64,000 nt of DNA, taken from Batillaria attramentaria. Lineage: Eukaryota > Mollusca > Gastropoda > Batillariidae. Below, in pieces: positions 54,300 through 64,000 of the stretch. Location: positions 312,501 to 376,500 of the forward strand of contig JACVVK020000491.1 in the NCBI GenBank assembly GCA_018292915.2, in the 5' to 3' direction. Positions within the stretch are counted from its first letter, which is position 1, and each line of letters opens with the position of its first letter. Both the position numbers and the translations under genes were made by a program. The notes under the pieces are model-generated. The model had not been told where the DNA came from and made no database searches. It was given only the letters and a program-made list of their open reading frames with translations.

Positions 54300-56287
54300 A
54301 TGGCCTGTAGAAAAGAATCGCTTGTGACGTTGATTCTGATTTCCTTGTACGTCCAAACAGGAATCGCAGCATTCACAGCGCCGGTATATGCACCTTCACT
54401 AAACTCTCTGTTTCATTAATGCATGTACATGTACGTGTTTTGTGTAGTTGTTTTGTTCCCTGTTCACGCGACCAAGGTCAATCTTAACATTTAACTACAA
54501 CTTAGAGGTGCATAAGTAAGAATTGGTTAACGCAGACTAATGACCGCGTAAGTGTGAAACTTTTCCAATGCCTGCCTGGTCCCGTTTCAAGTTATCGCGG
54601 CCCGGGAAATCCCGAGACTGGGGGATTATCAGTCAAGCGTGACTCTAGGACTACAGTGGTGAGATTAGCTGTTACCATGCCCCAACATGTGACCGGCATA
54701 TCCATGACTGCACCGTGGCTGTTCACGCGCAACGAAAATCATCTCAGAGCGCTTCTATCTAGGTGAACCCGACCCTATGGCATGTGACAAGATCTTAGTT
54801 ACGCGGCTTTTGATGAAAGTGAAAGTACAGAAGAAACCCAATACAGTTAACAACTGGATCTCTATTTTGCAGGCCAACTTCAAACTGACACGAGTGACGA
54901 AGGAGAGGAGAGCGTCGGATGTGAGAATTACCGTCTACTACGAGGGAGACTCGGATCCCGATGTTTTTCTCTCCCCAAACTATGGTGTCACCGGTAAATG
55001 TACTGTTGTGATATTACATCAGTCCTTGAAATTTTTTTTCTTCTAACCAGGACAGCCCTCGTCCTATATCGCTAGATACATATTCAAACCAAACGCGCGA
55101 TTCTTCCCAGTCGCCAAACGGGAAGACCAGAAAAACACTTACTACACATATCACATCATCAGCCCAGGCAAAGCCGGGTACATCAGCTATGGACGAATAA
55201 CTTGACTGGGGGATGTGCGTATTTGTCAGAAGATGAATACAGCACATATAGTTGGCATAATTTATTTTTTAAAGAAGAAAACAAAACTGATTAATTTTCG
55301 TCCAGGTCGTCGACAAAAATTCGTTTCAAGACTAAGACTTCTTTGGACAGGTCCAGACTAACATGAATGTCAATAGATGCTATGCCTACTATCGGAAGTT
55401 CCTTATAAATCCTATTTTCTTCAGGTCATCATTCCATGCAGGAAATAATACCCGACCAAGGCAGGGTACAGGTTGACTTCAACGAGCACGGCATCGAGCC
55501 GATGTTCTCTTTCAAGCTTCCCGACAACCCGTCGTTTCAATACATGCTGCTCCTGAGAAATCTCACAGCAGATGTTCCAAACAGTGAAAACATTGTCGAA
55601 TTGGGGTTCAGAGTCGACCCTGGCCGTGACCTCACATACAATCTTGGACAAGACGTTAACTTTAGCGTCTCGCTCGATTCTACAACCTCGAAGCACTACC
55701 TCTTCAGCGACGACGTTTATCTCAGGCAAGACGTGGAAAACAGTCAGATTAAATTTAAAAAACTCTGGACGCGGGACGAGGGGTACCCACTGCAATGTCT
55801 AGGCCAAACCAAGCAAAACGGCAGGGTAGCCATTCACTATCGTCTGAAGACGGATGGAGATCCTAGGGGACTGATCAAAATCGCGGCATCTCCTACTTGT
55901 TTCTCTGGGTGCCTAGTGACCTGGGTGGCAGCGATGACATACATCCGTTTCTATCCGTCACACATGTATGGCCCGTTCCCTCCGTACTATATCGGCTTCA
56001 CGGAACCCCATCCCCCTTGGCAGAAACCATTCTGTTTTGCGCACACGAAGTGTGAGCTCTTTTGTGCTGCTGTAGGCGACGGACCAACGATGATGAACAT
56101 AAAAAAAGTCACCAGCTCTGGCAATTATGAGTTAAGGAATGTCAAAATCGGTAAGCTGCTGGATTTCTACATCTCCGCGCGAGTTGTACAGAGGCAGGCG
56201 ACTGTGGATGATTCAGGTACTTACATATGTGAAGTACGCACAAGACAGTATGTCCGTGAAATCAAAATCAGTCTTACTGTCTATTAA
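54300..56287 (+). CDS. Ig-like family copy E: intact secreted single-Ig protein, 355 residues
   Basis: Exons 54300-54383, 54873-54993 and 55425-56287 join with matching phases (84+121+863 bases = 355 codons plus stop). Residues 1 to about 24 are a signal peptide (hydrophobic core LVTLILISLYV). Residues 29-69 come from exon 2 (ANFKLTRVTKERRASDVRIT). A cysteine-free, beta-rich-looking region spans about 70-165, with possible N-glycosylation sites at N114 (NLT) and N147 (NFS). A central part holds PTCFSGC and PPWQKPFC. A C-terminal Ig-like domain runs from about C282 (ELFCAAVGDG) to C337 (DDSGTYICEV), ending SLTVY. The usual Ig core Trp is not evident. There is no transmembrane segment or lectin/fibrinogen domain, so it should be secreted. 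The function is unknown. A role in recognition or immunity is an inference from the Ig fold, secretion and local gene expansion. It is the only copy in the array whose three exons are all clean. Confidence 0.85.
54604..54613. promoter_or_regulatory. kappaB-like site in intron 1 of copy E
   Basis: GGGAAATCCC inside the intron-1 block shared by B-E. Confidence 0.4.
55051..55205 (+). other. Candidate alternative terminal exon in copy E
   Basis: Follows an acceptor CTTCTAACCAG. In phase with exon 2 it stays open for 50 codons (QPSSYIARYIFKPNARFF, then VAKREDQKNTYYTYHI and GKAGYISYGRIT) and ends in TGA at 55203-55205. Splicing exons 1 and 2 to it would give a secreted protein of about 119 residues without the Ig-like domain. 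In B and D the two parts lie about 2.4 and 1.2 kb apart, so in E they were joined by a deletion. Confidence 0.3.
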
Positions 56288-56372
56288 AATGGACAGCTGA
56301 GATAACTCCGGGGGCCTGGTGCATGGAGACAGACAGGAACGTAAGTCCGAGACCAGAATCAGAATAATAAGG

Positions 56373-56430
56373 GTGTTCGGGAGTTTAACGTCATTTTCCA
56401 CCACGTAATAACAATAATATTAATAATAAT
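56373..56430 (-). mobile_element. SINE S1 tail joined to (AAT)n, 3' of copy E
   Basis: GTGTTCGGGAGTTTAACGTC then CACCACGTAATAACAATAAT, the cassette-internal remnant also seen 3' of B and D. Confidence 0.7.
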
Positions 56431-56559
56431 TCAATACCGTGTGTTTCATTGTACTAAAGCAATGAAACATAGGAATGTTGTGTGGTGGTGGATTATCTCA
56501 AGTACAGTCACACAACATTAAATACAAACTGACTGATCTGCAGAGACCTAAAGAAACAT

Positions 56560-57166
56560 GCAAAATTATACGTTTTCAATCGTTCAATCATTTGCACTTC
56601 AGACTTAGTAAAAAAATTAACAATGATAACTGTTGCAAAGTTGGTAGGAAACTCTGCCCGTCTTTTTCGTTTCCAGCTAGCTGCGAAAATATATAATGTA
56701 TATCTACTACGGAAATATTTATGAATTATAATCGTTGTAAAGTTGGTAGTTTCCGGTTGGAAATTCTGCCATTACTGTCCGTTTGCAGCCAGTTGCAAAA
56801 ATATATGATGTATAGTTACTACGGAAATATTTATGAATAATAATCGTTGCAAAGTTGCTAGTTTCCGGTTGGAAATTCTTCCTTTACTTTATGTTTCTAG
56901 CCAGATGCGGTAATATAATTAATATATGACACAATAATACGGAAATCTTAACAAATATATAAAATTCGTTGTGGACTTGGCAGTTTACGGGTGGAAATGT
57001 TGGGTATCAAATAAGGGTTTTTAACGTTCCTGGCAGTTTTTAGACCTTGAACATTGTTGTTCACGTAAGTTAAAATTGAAATAAAAATCTTCAAAAGTTG
57101 CACCCTTTTGACTTCGCATTTATATGTTGAAAGCTGTTGGCTGGAAGGTTTCTTTTAACAATCTAT
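56560..57166. repeat. ~110-bp satellite, 3' flank of copy E
   Basis: About four to five units, closing with GAAAGCTGTTGGCTGGAAGG. Confidence 0.8.
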
Positions 57167-57181
57167 CCAGTTCATTTATAA

Positions 57182-58132
57182 GGGTGAGTGAGTGAGTTTT
57201 TAAGGCTTAAAGCCGCGCAAGCCACAAAGACTAATTCGCGGCTGAGTGTGCCTGCACTACATGAAAAAAACAAAACAAAAATGTAACGTTGGACAAAGGA
57301 TGCAAACTGGTCTACGGGGCAATATAAACCTAGGACATGCAGGAGACGCTGCACCTTCATGCTAATTTATCGAACTCCCGGTTACAAAAAAGCGTAGAAA
57401 ACAAATAATTACAACTGGGTAAAACAAAGATATATACTAGGCGCATATACAGCAAATATTGCAACTTATCATCTCCTAGGCGCAATAAACCAGTTCGCAG
57501 CATATGCCCAACATCACTTATTCCTAACCACTGGTAGTGCAGACGCGAGTGAGAGGCTAAAAAGAAAAAATATAGATGAAAGGGCCGAACTTAGAAATCA
57601 GCTGAGAGATGAGAGGAAGGATAGAGCGGCTAAATTCGGGAAGTTTTAAAGAGAAAGAGACAGGCGAATGGGCTGGTGAGGGATAGACAGAGAGGTAGGA
57701 AGGAAAATTCCTTAGTTGCCAATGAAGACAACACGCCTGGGAGGCAGTTGGAGAATAGACCGCTCCAACACGGAACCTCCCCGCCGTGAGGCGGTTTGGG
57801 AAAACAACGCACCAGAGAGGGGTGCGTTGTGAAGGTCTTCAACATGACAGGTGTTCAGCAGCACCAGCAGGGCGCTGCGAACAAAGCCAGCCAGGGTGAA
57901 GACCAGGTGGGGGGAATCCAGTGAAGTCGGCCTTCAGAAATGACCCTCAGATGTCTCACTGGACCAAGGGTCAGCAGACACCCGCTTACTGATCTCCCCC
58001 CGGAGGAGACTTTAAGAGAGCAAAAGACAGCTCAATGGACCGAGGGAGGCAGAAGTAAGAGTAAAGAAAGAGCAAAAGGGGTGGGCAAGCTTGGCGAAAT
58101 CAGCCCCGCCGCGTGAAGGCGAGCCCATGGGG
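57182..58132 (-). mobile_element. 951-bp R5 insertion with 15-bp target duplication
   Basis: CCAGTTCATTTATAA occurs on both sides (57167-57181 and 58133-58147). The corresponding place after B (near 41478) is uninterrupted. The left 300 bases match 13578-13873. The rest is unique in this window and includes a GC-richer part. A plus-strand stretch reads ASERLKRKNIDERAELRNQL before a stop near 57650, perhaps a fragment of an element protein. The target duplication length and truncation pattern suggest a LINE- or SINE-type element. The family is not recognised and the strand is tentative. Confidence 0.8.
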
Positions 58133-58147
58133 CCAGTTCATTTATAA

Positions 58148-59020
58148 AAGACCATCGCGCCATCATTTACTATTCTAAATTGAATCGAACTGCAAAACAT
58201 TTTGCCTAGGACTTCTTTTAAATTGTGTAGTCTTTATCCGCTAACCCCCCCCCCTCCCCCCAAGATTTTGTGCAAAACCTAATTCAGTCGGGGAGGTCAC
58301 AGCACCAACAGGGAAGTCACAAGACATGAACAAGCATCCTCTGTCAGACAATCTGCATGAAGCTGACGGCAGATGTTTAATGCACGAAATGTTAATCAGT
58401 GCACGACATCCCCCCCCCCCCCGGTAGCGTAGCGGATCTAGTGTCTTTGGTAGGTTTTACAGACTGATAGCAAATCCCGTTTTATAGGAGACTCCAGTCG
58501 GCATAGACTGTCTGAACCCTGCAAGCGGAGTCTGCACAAGGCATTCCTCACTCCGTCTACTTTCTGAATATTCACTATCCCAGGCGTAGCCGCGCCTGTG
58601 TAACCTCCAATCATACCGGAGGGAAGTAACTCTGTCAAAAAATTCTGTCACAAGAATTTATTCCGTACACAGACACTGAAAACCAACCCCATATCAAATT
58701 CTTAAGAGCAAGAACGTAATACCTAAACAAAACAAAACAGAAACACAGGCGTAGTACAGGTTGATATCAATCTTTAATCACAATGGCGGAAGATAATGAC
58801 ACGACGTTCCTCCACACGAAGCGAAAGGAAGAGAAGTGCCACGTTGGCAGTTCAGCTGCGAAGGCGACGCGACGCAGTCATCCCGGAGGGAAGGGAGAAT
58901 CTGATTTTTTTCTTTTATAAACCCGAAGATTCGTGAAAGATTCGACGCACGCGACAGAGGGGTAAGTCTTTATTCGTAGAATGGATCTACAGCTGTATAA
59001 TATGCGACCCATCCAAAGGG

Positions 59021-59022
<2 letters not shown>
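58148..59022. other. Spacer between copies E and F
   Basis: C-rich homopolymers (58245-58261 and 58410-58422). It includes a short open frame of 45 codons (58783-58920, starting MAEDNDTTFLHTKRKEE) that I cannot relate to a family and do not call as a gene. Confidence 0.4.

Positions 59023-59089
<67 letters not shown>
59023..59089. repeat. (TG)n tract upstream of copy F
   Basis: Single TG tract about 170 bases upstream of the copy F start. No opposite CA arm. Confidence 0.95.
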
Positions 59090-59090
<1 letters not shown>

Positions 59091-59614
59091 TATGTAAAAA
59101 ATTCCGTATGTAAAACATGTATCATCTCTGTGTTTTTCTGATTTTGTTATTGATCGAATTTTATATCCGCCCCGCCCCCCCCCCCTCCCCACCCTGCGAA
59201 CTCCGCATGTAAAAAGTGATAATCAGTCGCCAAAAAATGTAATGTGCAGCATCGCAATGACGTCTCTGCAAACGCTCTTCATCCTGATCCACATTGGCCT
59301 GTGTGACGTCAGAGCGGACTTCAGCCTCGACCCGGTGAGTAGTATCACTGCACAACTGTGGGCCTTTTACAAGCACAATACTGAACTACAATTAAGCCTC
59401 AATTACGTGCATAGTTTGAAATTTATTTCAAATGTATCTGCATTTAAAAGACCATCCCTGAAAATTCAGATACACTGTGCAATCAGAAGCTTGCGAAACT
59501 ACGGACACGTTCACTTCAAAGAATTCGTGTCTGGTACTGACGTTCAGGCCATGCAATAGCCCAAACAAAAAGTAGTGAAACTGATTGAAGCGCCGAAGGC
59601 GCGAACTACTAGGC

Positions 59615-59760
59615 AGGGGGGGGGGGGATGGGGTGGGGGTGGGGGTGGGGGCATCTGAATAGGGCGATTTCCAGTTAACCGTCGCGCCCATGCACTCTAG
59701 CGCATGTGGTCGCGGGATGAGGTGGGGGGGGGGGGGGTTGTTTGGGGGGGGGGGGGTGCG
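59615..59760. repeat. G-rich low-complexity tract
   Basis: Runs of G and GGGT in copy F intron 1 (59617-59652 and 59721-59757), with quadruplex-forming potential on this strand. Confidence 0.85.
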
Positions 59761-60514
59761 GACAGTACTTGCAATAGTAGCGACATCATCGTTTGCTGTG
59801 ATACTGTTTTCAATGGGATTAAAATCGATGAGTGCGACAAGACAAGAAAGACTGACTAAAGTCTGCATGTACATGTAGTTATGCTAACTCCGCCAGGACG
59901 ATCGGCGGCATGTCATTCCATCGTCGTAACCGTAGTTGTGTTGCCATTTTTTTCAACACCCCCCCCCCCCTCCCCATGCCATCCCACCCCAGAAGATTAA
60001 CATAAAGACTCTTCTGAGAATGATCGGCTCAGATTTAGGAGAGTCCCTATAGCACAACGGATAAACGGCAAGCGCCCTAATAGTTCAGTTTGAAAAATGA
60101 GACTGAAATATGTGCAGTCTGGAACATTCTAACTCTCAGAATGGACCAGATTGCACAGATTTTTTTTTGGTTGTTGTTTGTTTGTTTGTTTGTTTGTTTT
60201 TTGTTTTTTTTTTGGTTTTTTGTTTGAGGGTGGTGGTGGTGGTGGATTTTTTTTAAAAAGGGGGATTTATATTTTTTTTAATGCGGAACTTGAGTTGCTA
60301 TTTAGCTCAAATCAGCTACGTCACTGATAATTGCAAGCCCTGTGTAATATTATGATTAGCTAAATCACTCTCTCTCTCTCTCTCTCTCTCTCTCATGTAA
60401 TCGTCTTTGGCACTGTGTTGAGTTGTAATATTTAAGTTTTAGTGTTATAGTTGTACTATGATTTTTATTCATTCTTGCTTTCTTTCCATCATTTTCCTTG
60501 TATCTTGTTTTATT

Positions 60515-60612
60515 TCGTAGTGTAGCAACGGCGAATCATTAATTAACTGGTACATGTGCCAAAATTTCTACCGTTAGAAAATAAAGTCTCTCTCTCTCTC
60601 TCTCTCTCAGCT
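60515..60612 (+). mobile_element. L-tail LINE 3' end
   Basis: GTGTAGCAACGGCGAATCAT and ACCGTTAGAAAATAAAGTC followed by (CT)n. It ends about 25 bases upstream of the copy F exon 2 acceptor. Confidence 0.6.
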
Positions 60613-60753
60613 GAGATCACTCTTCATTGTTCCAGGAAGCTTTCAAACTAACCGAGGTCATACAGAAAGCGAATGAGACAAAGAAAGAGGCCGAAATCAC
60701 AGTGAAGTACCTAGGAGGAGTGAGGAGGGTCTATATGTACGATTGGGACCCAC

Positions 60754-61855
60754 GTAAGTCATGCCGGCTTTTTTATGCAAAAGTCAGGAGTTTAGGGACT
60801 GGAGTTAGTGTTGCCTGCCACACAGTTCATTCATACTACAGCCTGGCTTGTTCGCATGGTTAAGAAATCAGCGATGTGTCGTCTGATCTGATCTTCCCAA
60901 TGGGAGTTTGCGTTAGTGAATCTGCAAAAAGACAAAAGCGAATGGATAAACTAAGCATGAACTGACGGTATTTTTCTTATTCCTCTTTCTTCTGATTATT
61001 ATCATTATTATTATATTCACCTATCGTGAAGAAAGTTGACGGATATCAGATTTTACCAAGAATCGAGACAATAGAAAATTTTACGAAACTCAAAAGCCTT
61101 TTTTTTTTTTTTTTTTTTTCAAACCTGCAAACACTGTTCCACGGGTGGGTTGTTTCTACAAATAAGTTACGTTCCCCTTGAATTGTGGCAAACGCCAAGG
61201 TCCACAACACGTTCACGGTGCTAACGAAAACTTTTTGGGGGTGGGGGTGTGGTGGTTGGTGGTGCCGGTGGGGGGGGGGGGGTATAATACAGATGAATCA
61301 GTCACAGTTTGTAATGTTTTCGGAATGGTAGCACTTACAATACAAGCTGGAGAACGCTACACCTGACGTAGAGATTGGATGTGAAGGGACCAAACACGTT
61401 AATTCACACTGATGACAGTTCCCAGTTTGAGACTAGAGCTAAGTCTATGCTAGGTGTACATTTTGGTTTTATGCCATCTGGCTCAGGCCGTAAGCCCTGC
61501 TTGCGGTTTAGATGATACTGACCGGACGATAACTGCCAGTGATGTCGTTAAACTGTAAGCGCCATATAATGCCGGGCCTAAGCGTAGTGGATTGGATAGG
61601 CACCTTAGCCCTCTTAGCATATTACAGTAGAGGTATTATTTCACTATTTACAGGTGAGTCATTAGCCAGTCAACTGTCCGGAATTTCTCTGATTTTGCAA
61701 TTATTATTATTATTGCCAGTAGTAGCAGTAATAGTAGCAGCAGTTATATACTGATCAATTCGTGCGACTTGTATATATACAAAGTACATACATACAATAT
61801 ATGCACTGAAAGCGTAGGGCTGTGATGATCTGATCCACTTCTCTTTCTTTATCAG
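60754..61855. other. Copy F intron 2
   Basis: Contains poly-T (61099-61119), G-rich runs (61238-61281) and an ATT/AGCAGTAAT simple region near 61700. An open frame at 61539-61754 is hydrophobic and simple-sequence driven, so not called. Confidence 0.45.
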
Positions 61856-62708
61856 ATGTCCAGCTTGAGAAGAATCTTTTCTTCGGAGGAGGACAGGTCC
61901 AGTTTTTCCGCAAAAAATGCATCAGAAGCAACAGTGGCTTTCGTACCACAGCATCACCCCTTTCCTTGAAGTTACACTTCACCTGTCTATTAACTACAGT
62001 TACGTTAATCGGCGGGAGAACATCTCCAACATTGAGTTCAGGGTCCAGCCAGGACTTAACAACATCAATTACACAGAAGGTGAGGATGTAGATATTAACG
62101 TCACAACGACCTATCCAAATTACAGAATCACGAACTGGGTCACTGGGTTCTTGAGAAAAGAGGTGGAGGGGAGCGGCACAACTTTCAGCGACACGTACTA
62201 CTGGGAACCTATCACACGACCGCACTGGAGAGAGTGAGCCAAACCAGCACCTCTCGGCAACTTCAAGCTGAAAAACCACCGGCGGTCCGCAGGGACTGAT
62301 TGTTCTCGAATGCGGAGCCAACGCTCCCACGAGAAACGCTTTCGTAAAAAGACTGATGATCGGGACGTATTTGACTCATTATCCCTCAGCCAACACCAGC
62401 TTCTTCTCTGGCTTCATCGGTTTCCTTGACACTGGTAAATCTTGGCAAAACGTTGAGTGCACCGAAAATTCTGACTGTTGGATCAACTGCCTTGCAGTCG
62501 GGAAACGAACCTCACGAATATCACCCTCTCCAGACAGGACCAGAATGGGATCTGGGTCAATGTTCCCCGACAGATAGTCAACAGGAGGATAGGTGTTATC
62601 ATTACGGCACGCGTCAGAACGACCGAAGCTGGTCAGTACCTGTGTGTTGCCGCGACCAAGGACAACATTATCAACACGACTATAACTGTCAGCTTTACTC
62701 AAATTTAA

Positions 62709-63200
62709 TCAGTAATGTTTCTGGGCGTTAACTGGGACCCAGGTTAAATTACATCACGTGAGTACTGAGTCATGGTGAAAAGGGTACCAGTAGATACACA
62801 CTTGATACTTCATGACGCTTTCCATGATCATTGTTGCGTTGATGTTTGAATTAAGATTTCATGACTAAAAAGCACAAGTAGATACAAAGTGTCAACTCTT
62901 GTTCGTGTCGATGATGTTCACTGTTGTGGTTTCATTCTTGAATGGGCGTTTGAAATACAGTTTGATGATGATTAACTCTCTCTATACAATGGTCCGATTT
63001 TCGGCCCTGACCTTCACAGCGCCTGGCTACGGAGACCCGATTCCTCGGATCGCCAAGCTTCTCTCTCTCTCTCTCTCTCACAGAGTAATGACATCACAAA
63101 ATGGGAACTAAATACAAAGATAGCACAACAATTTCCTATCGCCCAAAGGCAAGCATTTTTGATAGTATGCTATTGCTATGGCCATTATTGAGCAGTTGCG
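62709..63200. other. Downstream of copy F
   Basis: No gene recognised. A short segment near 63003-63040 reads ALTFTAPGYGDP and resembles the end of the family's exon 1 (FTAP), but there is no signal peptide or clear start, so I do not call it. Confidence 0.35.
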
Positions 63201-63202
63201 AG

Positions 63203-63356
63203 TGGGTGGGTGTTTGGGAGTTTAACGTCCTTTTCCACAACGTTTGCGTGATATTCAAGACGGGGCCACACGAGAAGGCCAGCACGAATGTTTGGCCCTG
63301 GCTGGGTTTCGAACGCACGACCCGAGCACTGAAAGCTCAACGCTTTACCATTCATG
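63203..63356 (-). mobile_element. SINE S1, nearly full copy
   Basis: Minus strand: tail GTTTGGGAGTTTAACGTCC, body GGCCAGCACGAATGTTTGGC, B-box region TTTCGAACGCACGACCCGAG. More diverged than the others. Confidence 0.8.
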
Positions 63357-63667
63357 TAGTTTCGAAGCTCAGTGGCATGCTGGGTGTTAATAGTTGTTCG
63401 TCCAAGGCCCATGCAGTTTCCTTCTACACTTTTCAGACACCACTTTCAAATCAGAGACGTGTAATTTTGAGAGACACTTGAACAATAGAAACAGGGTCAG
63501 CCACAATGAGACATTATTTTACCAACAACAAAAAAAGGGGGTGGGGGTGGGGTTGTCAAATTTCAAACTGGACTGAGGTAACTAAAAAATAAAAAAATGA
63601 AGCATAAGAACTGCCTTCATATGTCACTAAGTTTGAAGTTTGTATCTGATTTTTTTTAAAAATATAC

Positions 63668-63904
63668 ATGATTTTTTTTCTAACGCGGCAAGAACAGCCA
63701 GCGCAGAGGTTGCATCAGTGGGGAAAACTCTCAGCAGAGGGAGAGAGTACCAGCAGACATTCTAATGCTGGTGCAAACCATGCTCATTGTATGATGTACT
63801 GCAGAATTGGTGGTAGAGATGAAATTTACTCCTATTCAATACCAACAGATACAAACCGGATGTTTTATGCTCATTTTTGTATTGATAGTTCAAATGAAAT
63901 TTGA
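63668..63904 (+). other. Unassigned open reading frame at the right edge
   Basis: 78 codons including HSNAGANHAHCMMYCRIGG and IPTDTNRMFYAHFCIDSSNE before a TGA. It has balanced composition and could be a fragment of a transposon or gene extending beyond the window. No family recognised. Confidence 0.2.
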
Positions 63905-64000
63905 TAATAACGAAAAATATCTACGAAGCATCGGTAGATATCTTTACTTGTCCGTAAAGATTTCGATCCAGTGAGTTATGGCACATTAAATAAACACTGT

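Larger units (their letters stand above)
59257..62708 (+). pseudogene. Ig-like family copy F (divergent, several frameshifts)
   Basis: Exon 1 (59257-59334) encodes a signal peptide with TSLQTLFILIHIGLCDVRA. Exon 2 (60636-60753, phase 1 out as in E) reads EAFKLTEVIQKANETKKEAE then ITVKYLGGVRR. Exon 3 (61856-62708) opens HVQLEKNLFF. Comparable pieces then lie in different frames: ASEATVAFV, LEVTLHLSINYSYVNRREN, IEFRVQPGLNNINYTEGEDV, GPQGLIVLECGANAP, DCWINCLAVG, and finally NLTNITLSRQDQNGIW with EAGQYLCVAATKD and a TAA stop. At least four frame changes are needed (near 61910, 61965, 62235-62290 and 62505). The exon phases and domain order are those of copies A-E, but identity is low, so F is the oldest split of the family here. 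Pseudogene or poorly assembled gene. Confidence 0.7.

Noticed and set aside
57491..57650. ASERLKRKN-type stretch as a real gene
   Set aside because: It lies within a target-duplicated insertion and is short, with no start or domain. Kept only as a note on the element.
58783..58920. 45-codon open frame starting MAEDNDTT
   Set aside because: Short, no homolog recognised, and no splice or promoter context. Could be chance.
61539..61754. Hydrophobic 71-codon open frame
   Set aside because: In copy F intron 2; its hydrophobic C-terminal part comes from TTATTATTATT and AGTAGCAGTAAT simple sequence.
62899..63111. Seventh Ig-like copy suggested by ALTFTAP near 63005
   Set aside because: Only four to five residues resemble the exon 1 end. 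No signal peptide, no acceptor before a start codon and no exon 2 found in the remaining sequence.

Overview
The window looks like nuclear DNA of a mollusc, most likely a gastropod. It has long introns with consensus GT-AG junctions, very abundant (CA)n and (GA)n microsatellites, several families of tRNA-headed SINEs, CR1/L2-like LINE fragments, MITEs and a pearl/Helentron-like tandem-repeat element. There are no bacterial-type operons, rRNA genes or CRISPR arrays. The species cannot be named from this evidence.

Region 1 (1-10,690) is repeat-rich and holds no convincing protein-coding exon. It carries a hairpin MITE, an inverted pair of SINEs, LINE 3' ends, a ~150/300-bp tandem-repeat element (5.27-6.72 kb) and a second ~150-200-bp tandem array (7.3-9.1 kb).

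Region 2 (10,696-31,043, + strand) is a complete bestrophin gene, a calcium-activated anion channel. Thirteen coding exons could be joined with matching splice phases, giving about 645 residues. Through the channel core its residue numbering coincides with human BEST1. One extra T in a T9 tract of exon 11 breaks the frame. Its introns carry SINEs, MITEs, a 1.33-kb repeat and a 100-bp minisatellite.

Region 3 (32-63 kb, + strand) is a tandem array of six related genes or pseudogenes (A-F). Each has a short signal-peptide exon, a ~40-residue exon and, when intact, one long exon ending in a Cys-Tyr-x-Cys-type immunoglobulin-like domain. Copy E (54,300-56,287) reads through cleanly as a secreted protein of 355 residues. 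B and D keep an intact last exon but have damaged second exons. C has several single-base frameshifts, A has stop codons and has lost its Ig domain, and F is a divergent, frameshifted relative. B-E share promoter blocks, a 5' UTR exon, a conserved intron-1 block with a kappaB-like site, and a 3'-flanking ~110-bp satellite, so the duplicated unit is the whole cassette. Just upstream of each promoter in B-E lies a (CA)n-spacer-(TG)n inverted repeat able to fold into a hairpin.

The array is the most interesting part of the window. It may be a locally expanding family of secreted single-Ig proteins, possibly immune or recognition molecules; that role is inference. Many of the frame breaks are single-base gains, often in homopolymers, and the conserved bestrophin gene carries one too. 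Some apparent pseudogenization could therefore be assembly error.
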